Assembly (NCBI GenBank): GCA_035523875.1
Contig: DATKPY010000040.1
Location: 1-64,000, forward strand
DNA length: 64,000 nucleotides
Direction of reading: 5' to 3'
Source of the DNA: JASHUC01 sp035523875
GTDB taxonomy: Bacteria > Pseudomonadota > Gammaproteobacteria > Steroidobacterales > Steroidobacteraceae
Positions 44,604-53,073 of this stretch are shown here, piece by piece. A program made the position numbers and the translations under genes. Under the pieces are notes generated by a model. The model was not told the origin of the DNA and made no database searches. It saw only the letters and a program-made list of their open reading frames with translations. How positions within the stretch are numbered: the stretch's first letter is position 1; each line of letters begins with the position of its first letter.

Positions 44604-46046
44604 CTAGCGCTTCATCGCCTCGAAGAATTCCGAGTTCGACTTCGTGTCCTTCATCTTGTCGAGCAGGAACTCGATCGCCGCGAGCTCGTCCATCGGATGC
44701 AGGAGCTTGCGCAGAATCCACATCTTCGCGAGCTCGCCCGGATCGGTGATGAGCTCTTCCTTGCGCGTGCCCGAGCGGTTGATGTTCACAGCCGGGAACA
44801 CACGCTTCTCGGAGATACGCCGGTCGAGATGGATCTCGGAGTTGCCCGTTCCCTTGAACTCCTCGTAGATCACATCGTCCATCTTCGAGCCGGTGTCGAT
44901 GAGCGCGGTCGCGAGAATCGTGAGGCTCCCGCCTTCCTCGATATTGCGCGCGGCGCCGAAGAAACGCTTCGGGCGCTGCAGCGCGTTCGCGTCGACGCCG
45001 CCCGTGAGCACTTTGCCCGAGGAGGGCACGACCGTGTTGTAGGCGCGCGCGAGCCGCGTGATGGAGTCGAGCAGGATCACCACGTCCTTCTTGTGCTCGA
45101 CGAGCCGCTTCGCCTTCTCGATGACCATCTCGGCCACCTGCACGTGCCGTGCGGCGGGCTCATCGAAGGTGCTCGAGACCACCTCGCCCTTGACCGTGCG
45201 CTGCATCTCGGTCACCTCCTCGGGCCGCTCGTCGATGAGCAGCACGATGAGATACACCTCCGGATGATTCGCCGTGATCGAGGTCGCGATGTTCTGCAGC
45301 AGCATCGTCTTGCCGGCTTTCGGCGGCGAGACGATGAGGCCGCGCTGCCCCTTGCCGATCGGCGCTACGAGATCGATCGTGCGCGCCGTGAGATCCTCGG
45401 TGGACCCGTTGCCGCGCTCGAGTTTCAAGCGCTTGGTCGGATGGAGCGGCGTCAGATTCTCGAACAGCACCTTGTTGCGCGAGCTGTCCGGGGAATCGAA
45501 ATTGATCTCGCCCACCTTGAGCAGCGCGAAGTAGCGCTCGCCGTCCTTGGGCGGGCGAATGAGGCCGGAAATCGTATCTCCGGTGCGCAGATTGAAGCGC
45601 CTGATCTGGCTCGGGCTCACGTAGATGTCGTCGGGACCGGCCAAGTAGGAGCTGTCGGCCGAGCGCAGGAACCCGAAGCCGTCCTGCAGGATCTCGAGCA
45701 CGCCGTCGCCGTAGATGTTCTCGCCGTTGCGCGCATGAGCCTTGAGGATCGAGAAGATGATGTCCTGCTTGCGCGAGCGGGCCATGTTCTCGAGGCCCAT
45801 CGACTCGGCGAGCTTGACGAGCTCGTTGATCGGCTTCTGCTTGAGCTCGGTGAGATTCATCGAGCTCCGCGACTGCGTGAGCTCGGCGGGACTGATGACC
45901 TCGGCGTCGTCCCCGCCGTCGAAGACGTCGACGTCGCTCATCATCTCGTCAACCGGGCGCCCGTTGCCGCGATTACCGTCGCGGTTGCCGTGGCGCGGGC
46001 CCTTGTTGGGCCGATTACGGCCCTGATTACCGAGATAGCCTCTCAC
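44604..46046 (-). CDS. rho: transcription termination factor Rho
   Basis: A 480-aa ATP-dependent RNA helicase that ends transcription. The canonical start of E. coli Rho (MNLTELKQKPINELVKLAE) lies at residue 63 (ATG at 45860); the RNA-binding DGFGFLRSADSSYLAGPDDIYVS, the P-loop PPKAGKTMLLQ and the Q/R-loop regions follow intact. The extra 62 residues begin with GTG at 46046, which overlaps the trxA stop (GTGA), and are Arg/Gly/Asn-rich then acidic. GGAG also sits near the internal ATG, so both starts may be used. Such disordered RG-rich extensions occur in Rho of several phyla. Confidence 0.95.
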   Translation of the reverse strand: MRGYLGNQGRNRPNKGPRHGNRDGNRGNGRPVDEMMSDVDVFDGGDDAEVISPAELTQSRSSMNLTELKQKPINELVKLAESMGLENMARSRKQDIIFSILKAHARNGENIYGDGVLEILQDGFGFLRSADSSYLAGPDDIYVSPSQIRRFNLRTGDTISGLIRPPKDGERYFALLKVGEINFDSPDSSRNKVLFENLTPLHPTKRLKLERGNGSTEDLTARTIDLVAPIGKGQRGLIVSPPKAGKTMLLQNIATSITANHPEVYLIVLLIDERPEEVTEMQRTVKGEVVSSTFDEPAARHVQVAEMVIEKAKRLVEHKKDVVILLDSITRLARAYNTVVPSSGKVLTGGVDANALQRPKRFFGAARNIEEGGSLTILATALIDTGSKMDDVIYEEFKGTGNSEIHLDRRISEKRVFPAVNINRSGTRKEELITDPGELAKMWILRKLLHPMDELAAIEFLLDKMKDTKSNSEFFEAMKR

Positions 46047-46411
46047 TGTGGCGCCCCGCCTCGGCCGTGCTGCATTTCAGGATCGAGATTGCTCTCCAGG
46101 AATGCGGCGAGTTGTGACTTGGACACGGCTCCGACCTTCTGAGCCTCGACCGTGCCGTTCTTGAACAGGATCAGCGTCGGGATGCCGCGGATGCCGAACT
46201 TCGGGGGCGTCTGCGGGTTCTCGTCGATGTTGAGCTTCGCGACCTTGAGCCGATCGCGGTACTCGGCGGCGAGCTCATCGAGAATCGGCGCGATCATCTT
46301 GCAGGGGCCGCACCACTCGGCCCAGAAGTCGAGCAGTACGGGCTTGTCGGACTTGAGAACGTCCTCGCTGAAAGTGGCATCGGTGGTGTGCACGATGTGC
46401 GGGCTACTCAC
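46043..46411 (-). CDS. trxA: thioredoxin 1
   Basis: A 122-aa thioredoxin. The active site FWAEWCGPCKMIAPILDEL, the NIDENPQTPPKFGIRGIPTL segment with the cis-proline, and GAVSKSQLAAFL are nearly identical in pattern to E. coli TrxA. The start is GTG at 46411 because GGAGG lies 9 bases before it; an in-frame ATG at 46438 lacks a site. Its stop overlaps the rho start. DsbD (above) would use its electrons. Confidence 0.95.
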   Translation of the reverse strand: MSSPHIVHTTDATFSEDVLKSDKPVLLDFWAEWCGPCKMIAPILDELAAEYRDRLKVAKLNIDENPQTPPKFGIRGIPTLILFKNGTVEAQKVGAVSKSQLAAFLESNLDPEMQHGRGGAPQ

Positions 46412-46850
46412 GCGGTTCAACCTCCGGTAGGAGAGCAACTGGGTTTGGGTAAGGCGTCGAAGGCCTTGAGAAAATATGCGGGCGGAACGGCGAAAGCCGT
46501 GCCAGAAACACCCGTCGAACGGTTACACTACGTCTTAGGTGAGGACCGATTAAAGCCTATTCAAGGAGAATCTGAACTGGCAGGTGCAGACCCGGCGGCG
46601 GTCTTGCCGCGGCGCGGGGCTTGCTGTCTTGAACCCCTTTGTAGCGCTTCTGGGACCGCTTTTCAAGGCCCCGATGCGCATTCGAGCGAGGATTTGAGCC
46701 AGGTCCGGCGAGCGTGGCGAGCGGGGGCCGGGGCTGAATCCGGCTTCGGCGATGCCCACGAGCGCTCGGAACCGCGCGTATTGCGGGGCTCGAGGCACCC
46801 GCTCCAGTCAGACCTGCAGAGCGTGAACCACGACATGCGAACACGTATCA
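46412..46850. other. 439-bp intergenic region between trxA and rhlB
   Basis: No gene is supported here: the open frames are short, unlike their neighbours and contradictory. It separates two divergent genes and so must hold both promoters; no convincing -35/-10 pair was found. The sequence AAGGAGAATCTG at 46560-46571 looks like a ribosome site but no ATG follows. A long leader for the rhlB mRNA or a small RNA is possible. Confidence 0.4.
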
Positions 46851-48152
46851 ATGAGTGACCAGCATCCCACTTCCGTTACATTCGACTCCCTGGGTCTCGA
46901 GCCTGCGCTCATGCAGGGCATCGGTGATGCAGGGTTTGCGCAGTGCACGCCCATCCAGGCGCAGACACTCCCCATCGCACTCGGCGGGCACGATGTGGCC
47001 GGCCAGGCGCAAACCGGCACGGGCAAGACCGCCGCATTTTTGATCGCGCTCTACCACGCGCTGCTGCGCCGCCGGCCAGCGCACAGCCGTGCGCCCACGT
47101 CCATCCGCGCGCTCGTGGTTGCGCCCACGCGCGAGCTGGCGGTACAGATCCACCGCGACGCGGAGGTGCTCGGGCGGCACACCGGCCTCAAGCTTGCCGT
47201 GGTGTTCGGTGGCACCGACTACGACAAACAGCGCCGCGAGCTCGCCCAAGGAACCGATGTGCTCATCGGCACGCCGGGTCGCATCATCGATTACTTCAAA
47301 CAGCGTATCTTCGACATGCGCCACGCCGAGGTGCTCGTCCTCGATGAGGCCGACCGCATGTTCGATCTCGGGTTCATCGCCGATATCCGCTTCCTCTTAC
47401 GGCGCCTGCCCCCTCCGGAGCGACGCCTGTCGATGCTGTTCTCGGCCACGCTTTCCTACCGCGTGCTCGAGCTTGCCTACGAGCACATGGCGAATCCGGA
47501 GCTCGTGCGGATCGAGCCCGACAAGCGCACCGTCGACAGCGTGCGCCAGGTCGTCTACTACCCCGCGACGGAGGAGAAGATCCCGCTCCTCATCGGGCTT
47601 CTCAAGCAGAGCGAGGCCCGCCGCACGATGATCTTCGTCAACACCAAGCGCGGCGCCGAGCGGCTCGAGCAGGTGCTGCGCACGAACGGATTCGAAGCGC
47701 AGGCGATTTCGGGCGATGTCCCGCAGAGGAAGCGGCTGCAGTTCCTGCGCGAGTTCCACAACGGCGAGCTCGCGGTGCTGATCGCGACCGACGTCGCCTC
47801 GCGCGGCTTGCATATCCCGGACGTGAGCCACGTGTTCAATTTCGATCTACCGCAGGACCCGGCGGACTACGTCCACCGCATCGGGCGTACGGCGCGCGCC
47901 GGCGCCGAGGGCGATGCGATCAGCTTCGCGTGCGAGGAATCGGCGATCTCGCTTCCCGACATCGAGGTTTACCTCGGGCACAAGATCCCCGCGGGTGCGA
48001 TCTCACCGGAAATTTTGAGCCGCCCGGTGCTGCCCAGCCGATCGGCCGCCCACGGCGAATCGGCGCGGCACGGGCCGCCGGGCGACCGCCGACCGCGCGG
48101 CCGCGGACGGCGACGCGGGCCGCGCGACGCATCGCATCACAGCCGCGCCTGA
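46851..48152 (+). CDS. rhlB: ATP-dependent RNA helicase RhlB
   Basis: A 433-aa DEAD-box helicase that partners RNase E in the degradosome. The Q-motif FAQCTPIQAQTLPIAL, motif I AQTGTGKTAA, motif Ia PTRELAVQI, motif II DEADRMFD, SAT (motif III), motif V ATDVASRGLHIPDV and motif VI HRIGRTARAG are all present. The C-terminal tail is an Arg/Gly-rich, basic extension. The rhlB/trxA/rho neighbourhood equals that of E. coli, which supports RhlB rather than another DEAD-box type. Confidence 0.93.
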   Translation: MSDQHPTSVTFDSLGLEPALMQGIGDAGFAQCTPIQAQTLPIALGGHDVAGQAQTGTGKTAAFLIALYHALLRRRPAHSRAPTSIRALVVAPTRELAVQIHRDAEVLGRHTGLKLAVVFGGTDYDKQRRELAQGTDVLIGTPGRIIDYFKQRIFDMRHAEVLVLDEADRMFDLGFIADIRFLLRRLPPPERRLSMLFSATLSYRVLELAYEHMANPELVRIEPDKRTVDSVRQVVYYPATEEKIPLLIGLLKQSEARRTMIFVNTKRGAERLEQVLRTNGFEAQAISGDVPQRKRLQFLREFHNGELAVLIATDVASRGLHIPDVSHVFNFDLPQDPADYVHRIGRTARAGAEGDAISFACEESAISLPDIEVYLGHKIPAGAISPEILSRPVLPSRSAAHGESARHGPPGDRRPRGRGRRRGPRDASHHSRA

Positions 48153-48220
48153 GGCGCTGCGTGGACCGGGATGGGGTATGATGCCCGCAACCGAGCCGCG
48201 AGCCGCTCCGCAATCGGGCT

Positions 48221-48445
48221 ATGGCGGACATCGAAGACAACGTCGACCGTGAGCTGTTCCGCAACATGGAGAAGTTGCGACGGCTGCGCATCGATCATCG
48301 CGATCTCGACGAGGTGATCAGCAGACTCTCGCTCGACATTCACATCGATGAGCTGCAGCTCAAGCGCTTGAAGAAGCGCAAGCTCATGCTGAAGGATCAG
48401 ATCGCGCGCCTCGAGAGCGAGCTCATCCCCGACCTCAATGCGTGA
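48221..48445 (+). CDS. YdcH family (DUF465) protein
   Basis: A 74-aa, charged two-helix protein: the pattern of a first helix (DRELFRNMEKLRRLRIDHRDLDE) and a Lys/Leu-rich second helix (KRLKKRKLMLKDQI) matches the YdcH/DUF465 family. No enzymatic residue. The coiled-coil look suggests protein binding. Its stop overlaps a GTG of the next reading frame. Confidence 0.88.
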   Translation: MADIEDNVDRELFRNMEKLRRLRIDHRDLDEVISRLSLDIHIDELQLKRLKKRKLMLKDQIARLESELIPDLNA

Positions 48446-48519
48446 GACGGGCGCCGCGCACGCTCGATACCCACACGCTCGACCGGCTGCTCGACTGCGC
48501 AATCCTGAGCAATCTCCAC

Positions 48520-48945
48520 ATGCCGCTCAATGTCGCGCCCGGCATCGTCATACCCGACGGCGACCTCGCGGAGAGCTTCGTGCGCTCCTCGGGCCCCGGG
48601 GGTCAGAACGTCAACAAGATCGCATCGGCCGTGCAGCTGCGGTTCAACCTCGCCGCGACGACCGCGCTCGAGGAGCGCGTTAAGCAACGCCTGCGCACGC
48701 TCGCCGGACGGCGGCTCACCGACGAGGGCGCTATTCTCATCATTGCGCGCAACCACCGCACGCAGGAGCGCAACCGCGCCGAGGCGTTTGCGCGGCTCGC
48801 CGATCTCATCGTGCGCGCACTCGTCGAGCCGCGTGTGCGCCGCCCGACGCGCCCCACGCGCCTCGCGCGCGCGCGCCGGCTCGAGAACAAGACGCGGCGC
48901 GGGCGCGACAAGCAGCTGCGCGGGCGCGTACGCTCGGAGGATTGA
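48520..48945 (+). CDS. arfB: alternative ribosome-rescue factor ArfB (peptidyl-tRNA hydrolase)
   Basis: A 141-aa release-factor-like protein (YaeJ/ICT1 family) that hydrolyses peptidyl-tRNA on stalled ribosomes. The catalytic GGQ (27-29) is in SSGPGGQNVNKIASAVQLRF, and the C-terminus is the basic tail (RRPTRPTRLARARRLENKTRRGRDKQLRG) that enters the mRNA channel. The ATG at 48520 puts the GGQ where E. coli ArfB has it. A GTG at 48442 overlapping the YdcH stop gives a 26-residue extension and could be used. Confidence 0.93.
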   Translation: MPLNVAPGIVIPDGDLAESFVRSSGPGGQNVNKIASAVQLRFNLAATTALEERVKQRLRTLAGRRLTDEGAILIIARNHRTQERNRAEAFARLADLIVRALVEPRVRRPTRPTRLARARRLENKTRRGRDKQLRGRVRSED

Positions 48946-48975
48946 CAGCGCCCCTCATGGGGCGAGGAGCCGCGC

Positions 48976-50412
48976 CTGAGCACCCCCGCCGGTGGCCACT
49001 CCGCCGCAGCGCCGGCCGCAACCGATACCCGCTCGCCCGCGGCGGCTGCCGCTGCGGCGGCGCGCTTTCCACCGCCGCGCATCGCCTACTACACGCTCTT
49101 CGTGCTCGTGCTGTGCCTCACGTCCAATCAGCTCGACTTGGGCATCGTCCCCTACCTCGCGGCGCGCATCAAAGCGGATCTCGAGCTCTCCGACACCGGC
49201 CTGGGACTGCTCTTTGGCTTGTCCTTCGGACTCTTCTACACCCTGGTCGGCTTGCCGATCGGCTACTTCATCGACCGCTTCAGCCGCCGCTCGATCCTGG
49301 CGCTCGGCATCGCGACCTGGAACATCGGCACCGCGCTCTGCGGGGTGGCGCAAAGCTTCACGCAGCTGTTCGCGGCGCGATTCCTGGTCGGTGCCGGCGA
49401 AGCCGTGAACGGGCCCGCCTCCTACTCGATCGTGGCCGATCTGTTCCCTCGCGAGCGCATGCCGCGCGCGGTCGCGCTGCTGCAGGCCGGGTCGGTGGTC
49501 GGGCCCGGGCTCGCCACGGCGATCGGCGCGTGGCTCCTCTACCTCTTCCTCGACATGAAGCCGATCCACGTCCCCTTCGGCATCATCCACGGCTGGCAGT
49601 TGATCTTCGTACTGATCGGCATGCCGAGCACGCTGATCGCGGTGCTCATCGTGACGACCGTGCCGGAGACGGCCCGCCGCACGATTCACAATCAGCTCGG
49701 GCGGCTCGGCGCGCAGGCGCGCGCCGACCGGTGGGGCCTCGGGGCCTGGCTCGAGGACTACGGCGTTGCATTTCGCTACATGCGCGAGCACTGGAGCGTG
49801 TTCGCGCCGTTGTTCGGCAGCCTCCTCGTGGGGGCGGTCTCGATCGGGGCGCTCCAATGGGGACCGATCTTCTACCAGAGAACCTACGGCTGGGGGCCGG
49901 CGAAGCTCGCCGGACTGCAAAGCGCCGCGCAGCTCACGGTGGTGCCGCTCGGGCTCATCGCGAGCGTGGTGCTCGCCGAGCGCTTCACGCGGCAGCAGCG
50001 GAAGGATTCGGCGATGCGCGTCTACGTCATCGCACGCGCCATCGCGATTCCCGGGATCTTCTATGTCCTGATGCCCTCCGCGTGGCTCGCCTTCGGGCTG
50101 GGTCTGCTGTCATTCTTTGCAATCGGCTTCGCCGGCGCCTCGCAGAACGCCGCGCTGCAGATCGTGACGCCCGCCGAGCTGCGCGGCAAGGTGACCGCGC
50201 TCTTCCTGTTCATCTACAGCGTGGTCGGCGTCGCCTCGGCGCCCATCCTCACGGGAGTGATCAGCGATTACGTTCTGCACAGCGAATCGCTGATCCGCTG
50301 GGCCATCTTCTGGCCCCTGCTCATCGCAAGCCCGCTCGCGCTCGCGATCTCGTGCCTCGGAGTGCGTCCCTACGGTCGCGAGGTCGCGCGGCTCGAGGCG
50401 CTCGAGCGCTGA
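48976..50412 (+). CDS. MFS transporter (aryl-compound cluster, copy 1)
   Basis: A 12-helix major facilitator protein, about 478 aa. The motif GYFIDRFSRRSIL between helices 2 and 3 is the MFS A-like motif, and ARFLVGAGEAVNGPASYS in helix 4 matches the copy at 53074. No ATG, GTG or TTG in frame lies before 49102, and starting at that GTG would lose part of helix 1. A CTG at 48976, 6 bases after GAGGAG, gives an N-terminus (STPAGGHSAAAPAA) like the Ala-rich one of the other copy. The gene is followed 25 bp later by a GST and may bring in its substrate. Confidence 0.88.
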   Translation: MSTPAGGHSAAAPAATDTRSPAAAAAAAARFPPPRIAYYTLFVLVLCLTSNQLDLGIVPYLAARIKADLELSDTGLGLLFGLSFGLFYTLVGLPIGYFIDRFSRRSILALGIATWNIGTALCGVAQSFTQLFAARFLVGAGEAVNGPASYSIVADLFPRERMPRAVALLQAGSVVGPGLATAIGAWLLYLFLDMKPIHVPFGIIHGWQLIFVLIGMPSTLIAVLIVTTVPETARRTIHNQLGRLGAQARADRWGLGAWLEDYGVAFRYMREHWSVFAPLFGSLLVGAVSIGALQWGPIFYQRTYGWGPAKLAGLQSAAQLTVVPLGLIASVVLAERFTRQQRKDSAMRVYVIARAIAIPGIFYVLMPSAWLAFGLGLLSFFAIGFAGASQNAALQIVTPAELRGKVTALFLFIYSVVGVASAPILTGVISDYVLHSESLIRWAIFWPLLIASPLALAISCLGVRPYGREVARLEALER

Positions 50413-50437
50413 AGCCTTGACCGGGGAGCCTGCCGCA

Positions 50438-51178
50438 ATGCTCGAGCTATATCATTTCGGCGCCGTCGCGAACTCGCTCAAGCCGCTTCTCTGCCTCGAG
50501 GAGAAGGGCCTCGAATTCGTGAGTCACCAGCTGGTCGGCGCCCGGTTCGAGCAGTACTCCGCGGAGTTCCTCAAGATCAATCCCCTGGGACAGGTTCCGG
50601 TTCTGGTGCACGACGGCAGGGTCGTCACGGAATCGACCGTCATCAACGAGTACCTGGAGGATCTCTACCCGCAGCCGTCGTTGCGTCCTTCCGACCCCTA
50701 CGAGCGGGCGCGGATGCGCATCTGGACGAAGTTCGTGGATGAGTACTTCTGTCCGGCGCTCACCGTGATCGGCGCCCACGGCGCCCGGCACTATGCGCAG
50801 CAGATTCCGAAGGCCGAGCTCGAGCAGGTGCTCGCGCGTATCCCCCTCGAGGAAGTGCGCGACAAGTGGGCGACGATCGCCGGGGAGTCCTACTCCGAGG
50901 CGGAGCTCGCCGAAGCGCGCCGCAGGCTCGGTGTCTGTGCCGAGCGCCTGGAGGGCGGGCTCGAGCGCTCAGGCTGGCTCGCCGGGTCGCGCTACTCGCT
51001 CGCCGACATCGACGTGTTCGCGATGGCCGTGGCACTGCCGAGCGTGCTGCCGGAGCGGGTCAACGCGACCACCGCGCCGCGCCTGATCGAGTGGCACGCG
51101 CGCATGAGCGAGCGCCCGGCGGTGAAGGCGCTCTTCGGGAGATTCCCCAGGCGCGCGCCGCCCGTGCGCAGCGGCTGA
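50438..51178 (+). CDS. glutathione S-transferase, LigF-like (copy 1)
   Basis: A 246-aa cytosolic GST. The thioredoxin-like N-domain has Ser13 in A-N-S-L-K, the beta-3 motif INPLGQVPVLVHDG and the glutathione-contacting TESTVINEYLED (Glu-Ser). The helical C-domain has RMRIWTKFVDEYFCPAL and the final YSLADIDVFAMAVALPS. This arrangement resembles the LigF beta-etherase of Sphingobium SYK-6, from memory. The ATG at 50438 has GGGGAG upstream. Glutathione-dependent ether cleavage is a hypothesis; general detoxification is the alternative. Confidence 0.85.
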   Translation: MLELYHFGAVANSLKPLLCLEEKGLEFVSHQLVGARFEQYSAEFLKINPLGQVPVLVHDGRVVTESTVINEYLEDLYPQPSLRPSDPYERARMRIWTKFVDEYFCPALTVIGAHGARHYAQQIPKAELEQVLARIPLEEVRDKWATIAGESYSEAELAEARRRLGVCAERLEGGLERSGWLAGSRYSLADIDVFAMAVALPSVLPERVNATTAPRLIEWHARMSERPAVKALFGRFPRRAPPVRSG

Positions 51179-52069
51179 CTATCGCGCGTCGATGGCGTCG
51201 GCGACCGCCTTCGCCTTCGCGGTCATCTCCGCGCGACGCCGCTCGGTCTCGAGACGCAGGGCGTCGGCCTCCTGTTCCAGAGGAAATGCGCCCAACATCT
51301 CGTTGAAATGGTCGCGCACCTCCTCCTTGAACTCGCCGTGCGGAAAGACGTATGGCTCGTTCCTCAAGATTGCGTGCAGCACCCGCTCGCCCACATCCTC
51401 CGGTGCCATACCGTGCCCGATCGGCTCCGGAGACTCGCGCGGCTGGTTACCGGCGCAGTGTGCGCCGCGGTAGGTTGCGCCCGCGGTGATGGCGCGCGTG
51501 CGCGTGAGTCCGGGGCAGAGCACCGAGGCCCCGATGCGGTACGGACCGAGCGCGAGGCGCAGCGAATCGGTGAGCCCGCGGATGGCGAACTTCGTCGCCG
51601 CATAGATGCCGGCGAACGGGGGAACCGGGATCATGCCCGCCATCGAGGAGGTGTTGATCACGTGCCCGCCTTCCCCGTGAGCCTTGATCTTCGGCAGAAA
51701 GGTGACGAGGCCGTTGATCGTGCCGCCGAGGTTCACCTCGACGACGTAGTCCCAGTCCTCGTACGTCGCCTCGTCGATCGGGTTGCGCTGGCTCACCCCG
51801 ACGTTGTTGCAGAGCACGTGTACCTTGCCGAACACGCGCAGCGTCTCCTCCGCCGCCCGGGCCATGGCGGCACGGTCCACGACGTCAAGCTGAATGAGAT
51901 GCACGCCGCGGTGTCCGTCGAACTCCCGCGCGACCTCCTCGAGGTGCTTGCTGAGCAGGTCCGCGATCACGACCTTCATGCCGTTGCGCACGAATATCCG
52001 CGCCATCCCGAGGCCGATCCCACTCGCCCCGCCCGTGATGAAGGCGACCTTGCCGCTCACCTCACGCAT
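51179..52069 (-). CDS. short-chain dehydrogenase/reductase (copy A)
   Basis: A 296-aa SDR. TGGASGIGLGMARIF (NAD(P) motif), CNNVGVS, the Ser of NTSSMAG and the catalytic YAATK are all present. The long insertion and the tail (PYVFPHGEFKEEVRDHFNEML) are like the C-alpha-dehydrogenase group (LigD/LigL type). Its stop directly follows the GST stop (convergent). It starts 3 bp after the end of the second SDR, so both lie in one operon and probably oxidise related alcohols. Confidence 0.88.
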   Translation of the reverse strand: MREVSGKVAFITGGASGIGLGMARIFVRNGMKVVIADLLSKHLEEVAREFDGHRGVHLIQLDVVDRAAMARAAEETLRVFGKVHVLCNNVGVSQRNPIDEATYEDWDYVVEVNLGGTINGLVTFLPKIKAHGEGGHVINTSSMAGMIPVPPFAGIYAATKFAIRGLTDSLRLALGPYRIGASVLCPGLTRTRAITAGATYRGAHCAGNQPRESPEPIGHGMAPEDVGERVLHAILRNEPYVFPHGEFKEEVRDHFNEMLGAFPLEQEADALRLETERRRAEMTAKAKAVADAIDAR

Positions 52070-52072
52070 GAT

Positions 52073-53035
52073 TCACTCCGCTCGCGACGCGACCGCGGCC
52101 GCATGTTTCTGCGCCTCGGTCGCATAGATGGGATCGCCGGTGAGGAAGGGCGCGATCCGTCGCAGTCTCTCGGCACGGCTCGGGTCCGGCTCGCCGAGCG
52201 TGTTGAGGATGGCCGCGAAGCGCTCGCGCAGCCCCTCGCGGAACTCCGGCTGGGTGAAGATGTAGAGATCGTTGCGCCGGATGCCCGCGAGCACGATCTC
52301 GCCCACGTCCACCGGATCGGCCGAGAACTCGCGCATCTGCTCCTGGAACTCGCGTGACGGCGGCGGCCGCACGGGCGCGGCGCCTGCGTAGCCGCTGCGA
52401 GCGTAGCGCGCAGGGCGGGTCTTCTCGAACTCGCGAATATTGGTCCGCACACCTCCAGGACAGAATGCCGAGACGCCGATTCCCTCGCGCGCGAGCTCCG
52501 CCCGCAGCGCCTCGGAGAGACCGACCACGGCGAACTTCGTGGTGATGTAGAGGCCCGCGGTCGAGTAGCTCATGAGGCCGGCCATCGATGCGGTATTCAC
52601 GATGTGGCCCCCGCGGCCGTGGGCGAGCATGCGCGGCAGGAACGTCTGCACGCCGTTCACCACGCCCTTCAGGTTCACATCGATGATCCAGTCCCAATCG
52701 TCGTAGCTCGCCCGCTTGATTTCCCCGATGATGCCGATGCCGGCGTTGTTGCAGAGAACCTCCACCGGGCCGAACACGGCTTCGGCTTCCTGGGCGGCGG
52801 CGGCCATCGCCGCGCGGTCGGTCACGTCCAACTTGAGCGCATGCACCTGCGCCTCGGAACTGCGGCCCGATGCGGCCAGCTCGCGAAAGTACGCGGTCGC
52901 CTCCTCGAGGTGGTCCTCGCGCACATCGGCGATCACGACCTTGAGCCCCGCGCGCGCGAACGCCTTGGCCATTCCGAGCCCGATGCCGCTCGCGCCGCCG
53001 GTGATGAAGGCGACCTTCCCTTCGACTCGTTCCAT
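52073..53035 (-). CDS. short-chain dehydrogenase/reductase (copy B)
   Basis: A 320-aa SDR. The motifs are TGGASGIGLGMAKAF, CNNAG, Ser of NTASMAG and YITTK. The segment YDDWDWIIDVNLKGVVNGV and the tail EFREGLRERFAAILNTLG closely resemble LigD-type C-alpha dehydrogenases, from memory. GGAGG 8 bases before the ATG fixes the start at 53035. It is the upstream partner of SDR copy A and downstream of the second MFS gene. Direct substrate proof is lacking. Confidence 0.88.
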   Translation of the reverse strand: MERVEGKVAFITGGASGIGLGMAKAFARAGLKVVIADVREDHLEEATAYFRELAASGRSSEAQVHALKLDVTDRAAMAAAAQEAEAVFGPVEVLCNNAGIGIIGEIKRASYDDWDWIIDVNLKGVVNGVQTFLPRMLAHGRGGHIVNTASMAGLMSYSTAGLYITTKFAVVGLSEALRAELAREGIGVSAFCPGGVRTNIREFEKTRPARYARSGYAGAAPVRPPPSREFQEQMREFSADPVDVGEIVLAGIRRNDLYIFTQPEFREGLRERFAAILNTLGEPDPSRAERLRRIAPFLTGDPIYATEAQKHAAAVASRAE

Positions 53036-53073
53036 GGGGTGTTCCTCCGGTGGGTGATGCGCGGTGCGCTTGC

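Noticed and set aside
46388..46858. Open frame through the trxA-rhlB spacer
   Set aside because: It overlaps both flanking genes, has odd composition, no ribosome site and no recognisable domain.
51179..53035. The two adjacent SDR genes as one tandem duplication caused by misassembly
   Set aside because: The proteins share the fold but differ widely in sequence, length and tail, so they are separate genes.
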